From: Clostridia bacterium
GTDB lineage: Bacteria > Bacillota > Clostridia > Oscillospirales > CAG-272
Assembly: GCA_017399305.1 (NCBI GenBank)
Contig: JAFQDK010000029.1
Coordinates: 1-64,000, forward strand
Direction: 5' to 3'
DNA length: 64,000 nucleotides
The position numbers and the translations under genes were made by a program. A model generated the notes under the pieces. The model was not told where the DNA came from and did not search any database. It saw only the letters and a list, made by a program, of their open reading frames with translations. This document shows, piece by piece, positions 16,885-26,800 of the stretch (within the stretch, counting starts at the first letter, position 1; the number at the start of each line of letters is the position of its first letter).

Positions 16885-16887
16885 AAG

Positions 16888-17718
16888 TTATGAAAGCAAG
16901 TCGGATGAAAGCAAGCCGCCGGAAATAACATTTTTGAAATCATCATTGCCGTCATCGCTGATGTCCCAGCCGTTCGCATCTTTGGTCATTTTGATAGTAA
17001 CATCATAGTCTTTAAGAACTGCATTTTCACCGGAAAGAAGGTCATAAAATACTGCAAAATCAGAATCCCAGTCATCTTCGTTTGAGTGTGCCATGATCTC
17101 GGTCATGTATGCGGTGAGTGCCGCGCCAACGTCAACCATGGTCATCTTTGCTTCTACGGTTGCAGTGTTACCGTCGATAACCTTTACCTCGCCAAGAGTA
17201 TATGTAAACTTTGCAAAAAGAGCTTCAAAAGTAGCCGCATCTTCTCCGGCGAAAGCACTGTTGGCAAGATATGAGCCCTCGATAGGAGCGTAGCTCTTGA
17301 ATGCCTCAAGCTGCTTTTCAAGCGCCGCAGATACGTCAGCAGGATTTACCTCATCAGCAGATGCCGCAGGAGTTTCTGCCTTAGCTGTGGTTGTAGCCTC
17401 GGTTGTCTTTGCAGGTGTCTTGTCAGTAACAGGCGCATCTGTCTTAGCAGGTGCATCGGCTGTGGTTTCTGCAGGAACAGTTACATCGGTTGTATCTTCT
17501 GCAGCTTCGGTAGTGTCCTCAACCGCCTCGGTAGTTTCTGCAGGAGCGGTTGTAACATCCTCTGTCTCATCGGGAGCAGTTGTAATGTCATAGCCCTTAG
17601 TGGGAACGGTAACAGAAGCATCATCATCGGTAGTAACAGTGGGTTTGCTGTCGCCGCACGAAGCAAGCATAGCGACACAGAGAACCAACAAAAGTGCAGT
17701 TAAAATTAATTTTTTCAT
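16888..17718 (-). CDS. lipoprotein with long Thr/Ala/Pro/Glu linker (member C)
   Basis: A 276-residue lipoprotein with lipobox LASC. A flexible linker of about 100 residues (TTEAVEDTTEAAEDTT-like and TDAPVTDKTPAKTTEA-like units) leads to the shared C-terminal domain (TATVEAKMTMVDVGAALTAYM, NEDDWDSDFAVF, DFKNVISGGLL). Linker lengths rank C > A > B, so the three domains would sit at different distances from the membrane. Function unknown. Confidence 0.85.
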   Translation of the reverse strand: MKKLILTALLLVLCVAMLASCGDSKPTVTTDDDASVTVPTKGYDITTAPDETEDVTTAPAETTEAVEDTTEAAEDTTDVTVPAETTADAPAKTDAPVTDKTPAKTTEATTTAKAETPAASADEVNPADVSAALEKQLEAFKSYAPIEGSYLANSAFAGEDAATFEALFAKFTYTLGEVKVIDGNTATVEAKMTMVDVGAALTAYMTEIMAHSNEDDWDSDFAVFYDLLSGENAVLKDYDVTIKMTKDANGWDISDDGNDDFKNVISGGLLSSDLLS

Positions 17719-17753
17719 AATAATATATCCTTTCTTTGAATATAATATAACTA

Positions 17754-17782
17754 AGTATACCGCTTTATGAACAATTTGTCAA
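17754..17782 (-). promoter_or_regulatory. promoter of lipoprotein C
   Basis: Minus strand TTGACA (17777-17782), 17-bp spacer, TATACT (17754-17759). Confidence 0.85.
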
Positions 17783-17792
17783 CCAATAGGTA

Positions 17793-17821
17793 TTGACAAA
17801 TTAAAAATGACGTTGTATAAT
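17793..17821 (+). promoter_or_regulatory. promoter of the CAU tRNA gene
   Basis: TTGACA (17793-17798), 17-bp spacer, TATAAT (17816-17821): a perfect consensus, 22 bp before the tRNA. Confidence 0.85.
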
Positions 17822-17843
17822 AGAAAGGCTGAAATGAATATTC

Positions 17844-17920
17844 GGACCATTAGCTCAGTTGGTTAGAGCTACCGGCTCATAACCGGTCGGTCCTAGGTTC
17901 GAGCCCTAGATGGTCCACCA
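17844..17920 (+). tRNA. tRNA with CAU anticodon, probably tRNA-Ile2 (lysidine type)
   Basis: A 77-nt cloverleaf with encoded CCA. The acceptor stem is GGACCAT / ATGGTCC, the D arm GCTC / GAGC, the anticodon stem ACCGG / CCGGT around loop CTCATAA, and the T arm CTAGG / CCTAG. CAU can be Met or Ile2. The GGACC acceptor and CTCATAA loop are those of Firmicutes tRNA-Ile2, in which TilS turns C34 into lysidine to read AUA. Elongator tRNA-Met remains the alternative. It is a single gene, not in a cluster. Confidence 0.9.
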
Positions 17921-17976
17921 AATGCCGAAAAGTCGAACACGGTGTTTTTCACAAAGGGACTTTTTGGTGTAATAAC

Positions 17977-18015
17977 AAAAATAGAGGTCAGGAGAAATTC
18001 CTGACCTCTATTTTT
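17977..18015. terminator. terminator at the holin remnant
   Basis: Stem ATAGAGGTCAGGA with its exact complement, GAAAT loop, A run before and T run after. It lies directly after the stop of the leftward holin fragment and could also end rightward tRNA transcription. Confidence 0.8.
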
Positions 18016-18213
18016 TTAAATCTCATCTTTGTTATTTGCTTTTATTTCATTCATAACCTTGTCGCCTTCAATAGCGGCATTGGTAAAACTGTTATTCTTC
18101 CACCAAGCCACAACAGCCGCGCCGATAGTAAACGCCGCCGTAATAAGCGCCTCAACCGTTTCATTCGCAATCGGGATAATAGGCTTGCCACAATGTCGAA
18201 AGAAACGGTGCAT
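18016..18213 (-). pseudogene. phage holin (SPP1 family) remnant, 5' truncated
   Basis: 65 codons. From about residue 10 the sequence (GKPIIPIANETV, then TAAFTIGAAVVAWWKNNSFT) follows the C-terminal two thirds of SPP1-type holins, small membrane proteins that open the cell membrane for phage endolysin. The first transmembrane helix of the family is missing. An in-frame stop lies five codons upstream, and the next gene ends only 15 bp away, so the 5' part has been replaced. The intact terminator behind it suggests a relic prophage next to the tRNA. Confidence 0.65.
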
Positions 18214-18228
18214 TTTGATTATTATTTA

Positions 18229-20766
18229 TTAACAACCATTATTCATCAGCAAGATATGCAACACAATGAACACGTCAAGCACAGTGATTTTAAGGTCGCC
18301 ATCAATGTCAGCGGCGGCAAAATCAAGTGTTACGCTACTATCGACACTTCCTTTCAAAACTCTGAGGATATCAACCAATGATAAATTGCCATCGGCATTG
18401 GCATCACCGTAAAACACAAGGCTATCACTTGACACAACGTAGGTATTTCCCGAAACTGCTTTAAACGAAACTGTGTCGTCATTTACTTCTGCATCTATCT
18501 TTATAAAACTGTCGCTTTTAATTTTATAAACATAGGCGCTGTCCCCATCATATTCGATATTTACAGTAGTTCCAAGCGGAGATGCGTATCCCGAAATAGA
18601 AATATCGTATACCGCAAAGGGTTCACCTTTGGCACGGCTCTCGACTTTATCAAAAGCATCACCCTCTGTTATTTGGAGAATATCAATAACAGTTTCGACC
18701 GACTCGTCAAGTCCCGTGTCCTCTCCCTCGCCGGTATAAACCCACATAGCATATACAGACATATCCGAGGTGACGATAGTATTTTTGGTGATTCGTGTAG
18801 TTTTATCTGCAAGGTACCAACCGACAAACCTTCTGTCAGCGAAGACAGGCGCATCGGGCAAAGCTCCGATTATATTGCCGACTCTTACATCGCTTAAAAC
18901 ATAATGCGCATTTTCAAAACCGTGTGCAGGATAAAAACTAACATCAAAGCGTGGAGCACTATCCACTACATTAAGAGTGAATATCGCACCGTCGCCAAAT
19001 TCAAATTGGAAAGTGAATATATGAGTTCCTACTGTGAGGTTTTTTAGGAATTGCGAATTAAATTCTACAAAACCGTCATCATATACAAACGCATCGCCTG
19101 ACAATTCTGCGCCGTCAAGTAAAACTCCGTCAAAGCTGTTACCGGGCATAATCAGTCCGACAGTCAAGCCATCATCGGTATATATGTCATAATTTGAATA
19201 TTTAGTAGAAACATCGCTTCCTATTTCCCATTTTGCATACAGAGTGACGGGCGCAATTTCATATCCTGTTATTTCGCCGCCGTTAGTTTTTGCTGCTACT
19301 TGGCCGAGAGTACCTTTAGGCAATGTAAAAACACCCTCTGTGTCACATTTTGCATCAAAACACCATCCCACAAAGATATATCCTTCTCTTTTGGGAATTG
19401 GAAGAGACAATTCTGTTTTTGCATTCAGCTTATAGCTATCGGCATAGCTGCCCTGCAATACCGCAATAGAATCCTCACTGTCATTTAATACATAGTTGAT
19501 ACCGTATTGTGCTTTTGTCAATGCATTTAACAATCTTTCGGCATCTACAATACCGTATCCGTATGATGTATCGTATCCCGAAGTTCCGAGATCTCTTGAG
19601 GAAACCGTAATAAGCGACAAAAAATCATCACTGTCAAGCGATGGGGCTATCTGCTTGGCGATTGCCGCAAGAGCCGCAACTATTGGCGAAGAATAGGATG
19701 TTCCGCTATCAAAAAGATAGGTTTCGGCGGCATTTGCATACCATATCCCGTTCTCATTGGGATATATCTGTATGCCGAGCACCGAGCCGCCGGGTGCGGT
19801 AACATCAACGCTTGTATTATACTGTGAAAAAGAAGATTTAACAAGGTAGTTGCCGCTACGGCTCACGCTTGCAACACCTATAACATTTTCGCAATTTGCG
19901 GGATAGTACATTTTGGTACTTCCGCTGTTTCCTACCGCTGCAACAATAATTACCCCTTTAGAATTTGCATAGCCTATAGCCTCGACTAAAAGCGTACTGT
20001 TGCTTGTCATGCCAAGGCTAATATTTATAACATCGGCACCGTTGTCAACCGCATATCTGATAGCACTTGATACCGCAGAAACACTTCCGCTTCCGCTATC
20101 GTATGTTGCATCGTATATATATTTTTGTGAATTGCTTTTTGAAACGCAACGCAAAACCATTATCTCAGCGCCGTCGGCAACACCTACAATACCTTCGGCA
20201 TTATCCGCAACTGCGGCAATCTGGCTTGTAACAAACGTTCCGTGTCCGAGTTGGTCTCGGTAATATGCATCGGTATGTGTTCCGTCTCCGAGAAAGTTTT
20301 TGCTGTACGAAGAGATGTTTGCCCCATAAAAATCGGGGTGGGAAATATCAAGTCCGGAATCGATAACCGCAACAACAGCGCCCTCGCCGTCATAACCGCT
20401 GTTATATAAAGCGGGATAATTTATACCGCTTAGCGACCATTGTTCTGAATATTTTGTATCGTCCGGAAGGTTGCCGAGCGGCTCGAGTATGTAGTTCGGC
20501 TCAGCAAATACAACTATACCGCTTTTTATAAGTTCATCTATAATAGCAGCATCCTCTACCACATAAACGCTATCATGATATTCAAGCTCTTTTATCGCTT
20601 CGCCGTCTGCACCAAAGGTGCTCATAATCGGCATAGGCTGTGAAAGTTTTACAACATATCCGTCATATTCGAGTTCGGTGGCAAAAATCGAAACAATGCA
20701 GATTGCTATGCACAATGCAACAAATATACATCTGCAAAAACGACGAATATTTTTATATATAACCAT
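18229..20766 (-). CDS. secreted subtilisin-like protease with two InlB-type repeats and dockerin
   Basis: An 845-residue secreted protein: signal peptide (about 1-29), a short propeptide-like region, then a peptidase S8 domain with Asp136 (AVIDSGLD), His175 (LGHGTF), Asn280 (oxyanion, VGNSG) and Ser357 (SGTSYSSP). Two Listeria-Bacteroides (Flg_new/InlB B) repeats follow, each ending in a VGWxF/VGWYL ... YAKW/YAMW pattern. The C-terminus is a complete type I dockerin with two calcium loops (GDANADGNLSL and DIDGDLKIT). All catalytic residues are present. It would be carried by a cohesin protein at the surface. GGTGAAGAG precedes the ATG. Confidence 0.9.
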   Translation of the reverse strand: MVIYKNIRRFCRCIFVALCIAICIVSIFATELEYDGYVVKLSQPMPIMSTFGADGEAIKELEYHDSVYVVEDAAIIDELIKSGIVVFAEPNYILEPLGNLPDDTKYSEQWSLSGINYPALYNSGYDGEGAVVAVIDSGLDISHPDFYGANISSYSKNFLGDGTHTDAYYRDQLGHGTFVTSQIAAVADNAEGIVGVADGAEIMVLRCVSKSNSQKYIYDATYDSGSGSVSAVSSAIRYAVDNGADVINISLGMTSNSTLLVEAIGYANSKGVIIVAAVGNSGSTKMYYPANCENVIGVASVSRSGNYLVKSSFSQYNTSVDVTAPGGSVLGIQIYPNENGIWYANAAETYLFDSGTSYSSPIVAALAAIAKQIAPSLDSDDFLSLITVSSRDLGTSGYDTSYGYGIVDAERLLNALTKAQYGINYVLNDSEDSIAVLQGSYADSYKLNAKTELSLPIPKREGYIFVGWCFDAKCDTEGVFTLPKGTLGQVAAKTNGGEITGYEIAPVTLYAKWEIGSDVSTKYSNYDIYTDDGLTVGLIMPGNSFDGVLLDGAELSGDAFVYDDGFVEFNSQFLKNLTVGTHIFTFQFEFGDGAIFTLNVVDSAPRFDVSFYPAHGFENAHYVLSDVRVGNIIGALPDAPVFADRRFVGWYLADKTTRITKNTIVTSDMSVYAMWVYTGEGEDTGLDESVETVIDILQITEGDAFDKVESRAKGEPFAVYDISISGYASPLGTTVNIEYDGDSAYVYKIKSDSFIKIDAEVNDDTVSFKAVSGNTYVVSSDSLVFYGDANADGNLSLVDILRVLKGSVDSSVTLDFAAADIDGDLKITVLDVFIVLHILLMNNGC

Positions 20767-20821
20767 CTCTTCACCCTTTTTATTTTTATGCCTTAATTAT
20801 ACAATATTTTCCCCGAAAATA

Positions 20822-20853
20822 CAAGGACATATCACAATTGTGATATGTCCTTG
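20822..20853 (-). terminator. perfect 32-bp palindrome, probable terminator of the giant gene
   Basis: CAAGGACATATCACAA followed directly by its exact complement, 8 bp after the stop at 20862. There is only a weak T tract beyond it, so termination is likely but not certain. Confidence 0.6.
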
Positions 20854-20861
20854 ATTGCTGA

Positions 20862-23800
20862 TTACTTCAGAATATATCGAATAGCACGTTCGGTTATTGC
20901 CGCTATTTCAGCGCGTGAAGCAATCTTGTCGGGTACAAGAAGTTTTTCATCTGTACCAACTACAATTCCTGAAGCAATACTCCAAGCAAATGCCTCATTT
21001 GCATAATCGGATACGCTGTCGTTATCACCGTATTCGGCAATATTACTGCGTTCATCGCCAACATAACCTTCTCCGCTAAGATATCTGAAAAAGATTGTAA
21101 CCATCTGCTCTCTGGTGATATAACCGTCAGGGTTAAAGCTTGTTTCGCTTACACCCATGATTATATTGTTTTGATATCCCCAAAGAAGAGCATCGTAATA
21201 CCATGCTCCGCTTATAACGTCTGTAAAAGGCATTTCTCCGCTAACTTCGGGCTCACCCTCCAAACGATATATAAGCGTTACAAGCATCGCACGCGTCATA
21301 GTAGCCTCGGGAGCAAAGATGCCATCGTCAACACCCTTGAAGAGATTGCGATTTGCACCGAAAATGATGTTGCTCTCTGCCCAATGGCCGTCTATATCGT
21401 CAAATGTACTTTCTCTCTTAACAACCGCGTACTTGCCATCGCCCACATAAGCATATGCCGTTTTTCCGTTTTCGGCAATGCCGATAGGAAGAATATTGCA
21501 AGTTCCATCAGCGGCGGTAAATTCAACTACGTTGCCCTCTCCGCCTGCAAAGTTGTCAATAAGCTTGGAAACCTCATCGTCGCTTTCGAGAACGCCCTCT
21601 GCTACAACAACCTTTCGGTCTCCGATAATGAGGACAACAGCATCTTCGCCGTTTGCCTTGTAAATATCCTTGGCATCTGCATCTGTCAAGTCTGTATCGC
21701 AGTTGATGATGTAGTTTACGCCTTCTTTGGTTTCTTCCTTTGAGATAATAGCAGAAGATTCTTCTTTTTCTATAAAGGTACCCATCGAAGTGGAAACACG
21801 TATTATACCAAATGATGCGGTTTCATACTTTGCGGGATTTTCAGCATATGCAAGTGCTACCTCATCGCAAAGCTGCTTGTTGATTTCATTGTATGCAGTA
21901 AGCGCTTCCTGAAGTTCCGCTGCCCGCTTTGCATTGACATATTCAAGTACGGCTTCTTCATAAGCCTTTCTTGTTGCCTTTTTGGTGGCACTGGTAGAGT
22001 TAAGCCATGCATCACGCAACTCGATTATCTTCGAGGTGTTTCCGATAGCTGTGAGATAAGCATCGAGCAAAGCTTCATCGTCCGTACGCTTATAATCATC
22101 GTACAAGCCGAGTATATTCTTAACTTCACTGCGTACCGCCTTATCTTCGGTCGCCGCCTCCGCAGCATCATATGTCGCCTTAATCACCGCATAAGTATCG
22201 GCTACACCTTCGGTATACAAAAGTTTGTTCACATCTGTGTCATCGGTGATATCAGGATCATATACAACACGTACAAATACTTGATACCAACCGGCATCGA
22301 GTGACTTGAAGACCTTGCTCTGCTCAATATCGGCAACGCTGTCTGCAAACTGCCAATCAAGTCCAAGATTGCCTATTTCAGCCATGTTTTCACTGTAATC
22401 AACTGCGGCTTCTTCGCTTTCGATAGGAAGCAAAGCAAACTGATAGTATACTTTTTCGCCGCCGTCATAAGCAGTTCCACCTGTTGCAACAGCCTTCACT
22501 GTACCGGTGGGTTTGCTGGAAGAAGAAGATGTGCTTGAAAGTTTAACATTCGTAGGAGCGGCAAAAGGAACAAATATCTCTTCACTGATAAGCATGCCAT
22601 CCCAAAGGGTTGCATCATTATCATATTCTGCGCCGGATGCCGACAAAGCTTCAAGAGCGATAACAGAATATGCACTCTCTGCCTCGGCAAGTGCCGTGTT
22701 TGCATCATCAATGCTTTGCTGATATGCTGCATTTTGATATGCTGTGCAGAATTCGGATATAGCATTATCGTATGTAGCACGTGCCTCTTCTTTAGTATCA
22801 ACTTCGGCATTCTGCCAACTGTCACGAAGAGCAATTATCTCGGCAAGTTTGGTTTCGTCAATTCCGACCAAAGCCGCAACGTATGCGTCTTTTGCAGTGT
22901 TTTCCGCACTTATTGCACTCTGCCAAGCATCGTATGCATCGTCTACCATGTCGTTAGTAACGGTGGCATCGCCGCTTTCGAGCTTGCCAAGCAATTCATC
23001 ATATGTTGTCTTTGCGTTGTTTACAACGTCTGTTGCTGCACCCCACTCACTGTGATGTGCGCCGATTTCGGTCTTCATTGCAGAAATTGCATTTGCAAGT
23101 GCAGTTTGTACCGCGTTAACCTCTGTCTTTGCATTTACAATCGCTGCGGCATTCAATGTAAGCGTGTCGCCCATTTCGCTGTCAACATTGAGCGAACGGA
23201 CAGCTACCATATATTTGCCACATCCAAGACCTTCAAACGTTACTGTATCACCTTCTCCGTCAAAGTCGGCAAGTTTCCAGACAACATCATCCTTCATAAA
23301 GTCTGCTTCGGTGAGCGGAATGTAAAGTGTAACTTCCTCTGTACTGTTTTCGGTATCAACAGCCATCGGGAGAACCGCAAACTCATATTTGCCCGTCAAT
23401 CCCTTGCTTGCAGTAACGTATATCTTACCGTCGGTACTGCTCACGCTTGAAGAAAGGAGGGAAATTGTATTTGTAATGTCAATAGCATTGTCGACAAGCG
23501 TAAACTTGTAAATCGCCATTGTCGAATACTCTGTCGGATTCTGCCTATCACGAATAATTACAACATATTCGCTGCTTGCATCCTCCAAAACTTCAAGTCC
23601 GTCTACGGTAATAATATCATCGCTGTCTGCCGCTATCCATGTAAGTTCGGTAAGCCAGCTTTCCGTGCCGTCTTCAAGTTCGCTCGGCATTAGCTTGTCT
23701 GCTACGTCACTTGCAGGGAGAACCGCAAACTCATATGCGCCGTAATATTCGTCAACCGACATAACCTCTGCAGTATTTGCATAGTCACCGCCCGAAATCT

Positions 23801-26800
23801 TAGTAAAGTCAACGGTAACACTACCGTGATATACATTGCCGTTTTCAGGCTGACCCCATGCGTCTACATAGGAGAATATCGCATCGGACGAAATGTCAAC
23901 GGGAACCGCTACGTCAACCATAGTCATACCCGTTACATTCTTACTGTCAATCGCCTTGAACGTATATACGCCGCCGTACTTTGTAACAATGCTACCCGAA
24001 TAAGAGGAGGACTGTATAGACAAATTATCGGTAAGGCTGATATCGTTTACACTGACGCTTGTAAGTTTTGCGGTAGACTCCTCGTCTTTTGTCGCTACAT
24101 AACTGAACTCTATGCCGTTTGGCGAAGAAAGTGCAGTATGATTTACACGCACCTCGGGAGTCGACTCAACACAGTCGATAGCAAAGATTTGCTGACTCCA
24201 TGTGTTGTAACTGTCAATCGACGTTGCCTTTACGAGATAGTATCCGTTTGCGGTGAGCTTATCTGCAATTACACCGTCACGGGGTGCAAATCTTGCGGTT
24301 TCCTTATCGTATTCGGAGTATACAACACTTGCCTCATCACCTGATACATCAATATAGATATGTCCGCCGACAACAAGTTCGGTATCAATAAGTGTTGTGT
24401 CTTCGGTTACGTTTGTCACCGCATCGCCGACAACCTTTTTAAGCGATACCACAAGTTCGGGAGCCATACCGTAAGGAGTAGTTTCATCATCTCCAAACCA
24501 GTCAACCTCTACACTTCTGTTCGTGGTATTTCCGTTGGTGTCAACTGCAGAAACGATAAAGTTTTCGTTTGCATTTACGCTAAATGTGTAGCTCCACAAG
24601 TTGTCATCCGTCTTTGTGATGTCCGCCGCATTGATAACGGTGTTGTTAAACATCATGCTTTGGAGTCCGCTTTCATCTATCGCATAAACGGTGATTTCAA
24701 CAGTTTCGCCCGTCTTAACCGAATGTGCAGTCGGGAAACTGCGTCCAAAGTAAAGACCGGGTGCCGAAATATCGTCGCTCGGCGAGTATTCACCCGCATA
24801 AGCAAGATGTACTGTGTCAAAATATGCCGTTTCGCTTGTAACGGTAACGGTAATGGTATGCGTGATATGCGTATCATTACCAAAATCAATCGAAGTGCTG
24901 AGCGGAGGTGCAACGCTTCCGTCACTTGAAACTATATACTCACCGGGGAACTTGTTGCTCTTTACAACAGCACTTCCGATAAGGCTAAACGAAATCTCAC
25001 TTGCCTTGGTATTGAATGTAAATGTAGTTCCCTGCTTACCGATAGCAAGATTACTGAGGTAAGGTACGGCAGGAACATTTGTCCAGCTTGATACATCCTT
25101 AAACGACCAATCCTGCGCAGGCTCTTCTTCGTTAAAGCGACTTCCGTCTGCATTGTAGAAGCTGAACTGTGCATCGTCATTGTAGATGTTAACGCCGTTG
25201 CCCTCTTCTGCCACTATGTAAGCAATAGCATAGGTGGTGTTGGTTGCGCTGTCAACAATATGAATTACACCCTCGCCAAGAGTTCTGCCGACAATAGTGA
25301 TAGAACCTGTTTCTACCGATGCCACACCATCACTGTCCGCATCGGGAGTGTAATAAAGGGTACTGAGTTCATCAGATCCGTCTGCAACCTCAATAACGCT
25401 GATTACAGGGGATTTACCCGTAGTGGTGCGTATATCAACAGGAAGAGTACGTTCGCTACCGCGCGCAATAACTACTTTTGCCGCAACATTGACAAAACTG
25501 CTTTGTTCAAGTTGTGCATCGTCAGAGTTATTTATTCCGTCATACTCGTCGGTATGTTTGGAAACATGGAGATTTTCTCTGTAATCCGGATTGCTTGTGC
25601 TTGAGAATACCTCTGCTTTGATATTAAGGCTTCCTGTAATGTTGCCCTTGAACTTTTCGGGAGCAACACGGATCTCACCCTCTACAGTACGGAAGTAGTT
25701 GCCCTTGATTTGTTGTGAATTGTCCTCAAGTGCACTTTCATAAGCGCTTATTGCATCCGAATAAGTAGCATATCCGCTCGGGATGTAATATCCTGCATTG
25801 TCGCTTGCCTGCTTAAAGGCCGCCTTTTCGGTTTCGCCAAGTGCGTTATACTGTGCCGCAGTAAGTACATATTCTGCCTTACGTGCCGCATCTGCCGCAC
25901 TCTTTGCATCGGCATAACTGTCGTATGCGTTGTTATAGTAATATCCGTTACCGCCGTTTGACCAGTTCTTTACCGCCTCACTGCCGGCTGTATATGCTGC
26001 ATACGCACTTGTATAATGGAGTTTGTCGAAATAATACGTAGTGCCATTGTATGTTCCTCTATCCCAGCCCTCAACGGGAGTGGTGCTGTAATATCTTGCA
26101 ATAATTGCATTATAATCATCTTCGGTGATGTAATAAGCATCGGTATAGAACTTAGAATCAGTGCCAAGATAGATAATACCGTTTGCAAGATCGTTTACAC
26201 CGAGAACAAACATATCATCGGTGATAAGCTTTTGCTGAGAAACATAGATGTCACTGTCTGTGATATCAAGAGGAGAGTAGATTTCGCTGCCATCTTCATC
26301 ATATCCGCTGACATAACTGAACTGTACATAAACGTCCTCAGCGGTTACCGTGCCGCGATTGGTCACATCAAACGAGAAATCAATCTTTGAATCGCCCTCG
26401 TCAGAAACGCCGATTATATCAGCATTAAATGACTCGATTGCAAGCTCGGTTTTGCTTTCGATGTTGAACGTATAGATGCAATTTGCATCCGTAGAAGAAT
26501 CGTAAACATACGGTGTACTTGCATATTCGTCTTCGGATACGGTGATGTAGAAGTAATCTCCTGCGCCAAGGCTACTTGCAAGAGGCGCACAGTAAGCGCT
26601 ATCGGTAGAAAGATTTACAATCTGACCTGCGCCGATAGACTGTGTAATCTGCCAGCTTGTGAGAAGCTGAGGGGCGCCGTCTGCATCATGTGCCATAAGG
26701 TTTACCGTAATGGGCTGATCTACGCTTCCGCGGATTGCCGCATCGCCGACATTCTTAAAGCTTACGGATGCATAAAGCTCGGAGCCTACAGAAAATTCGT

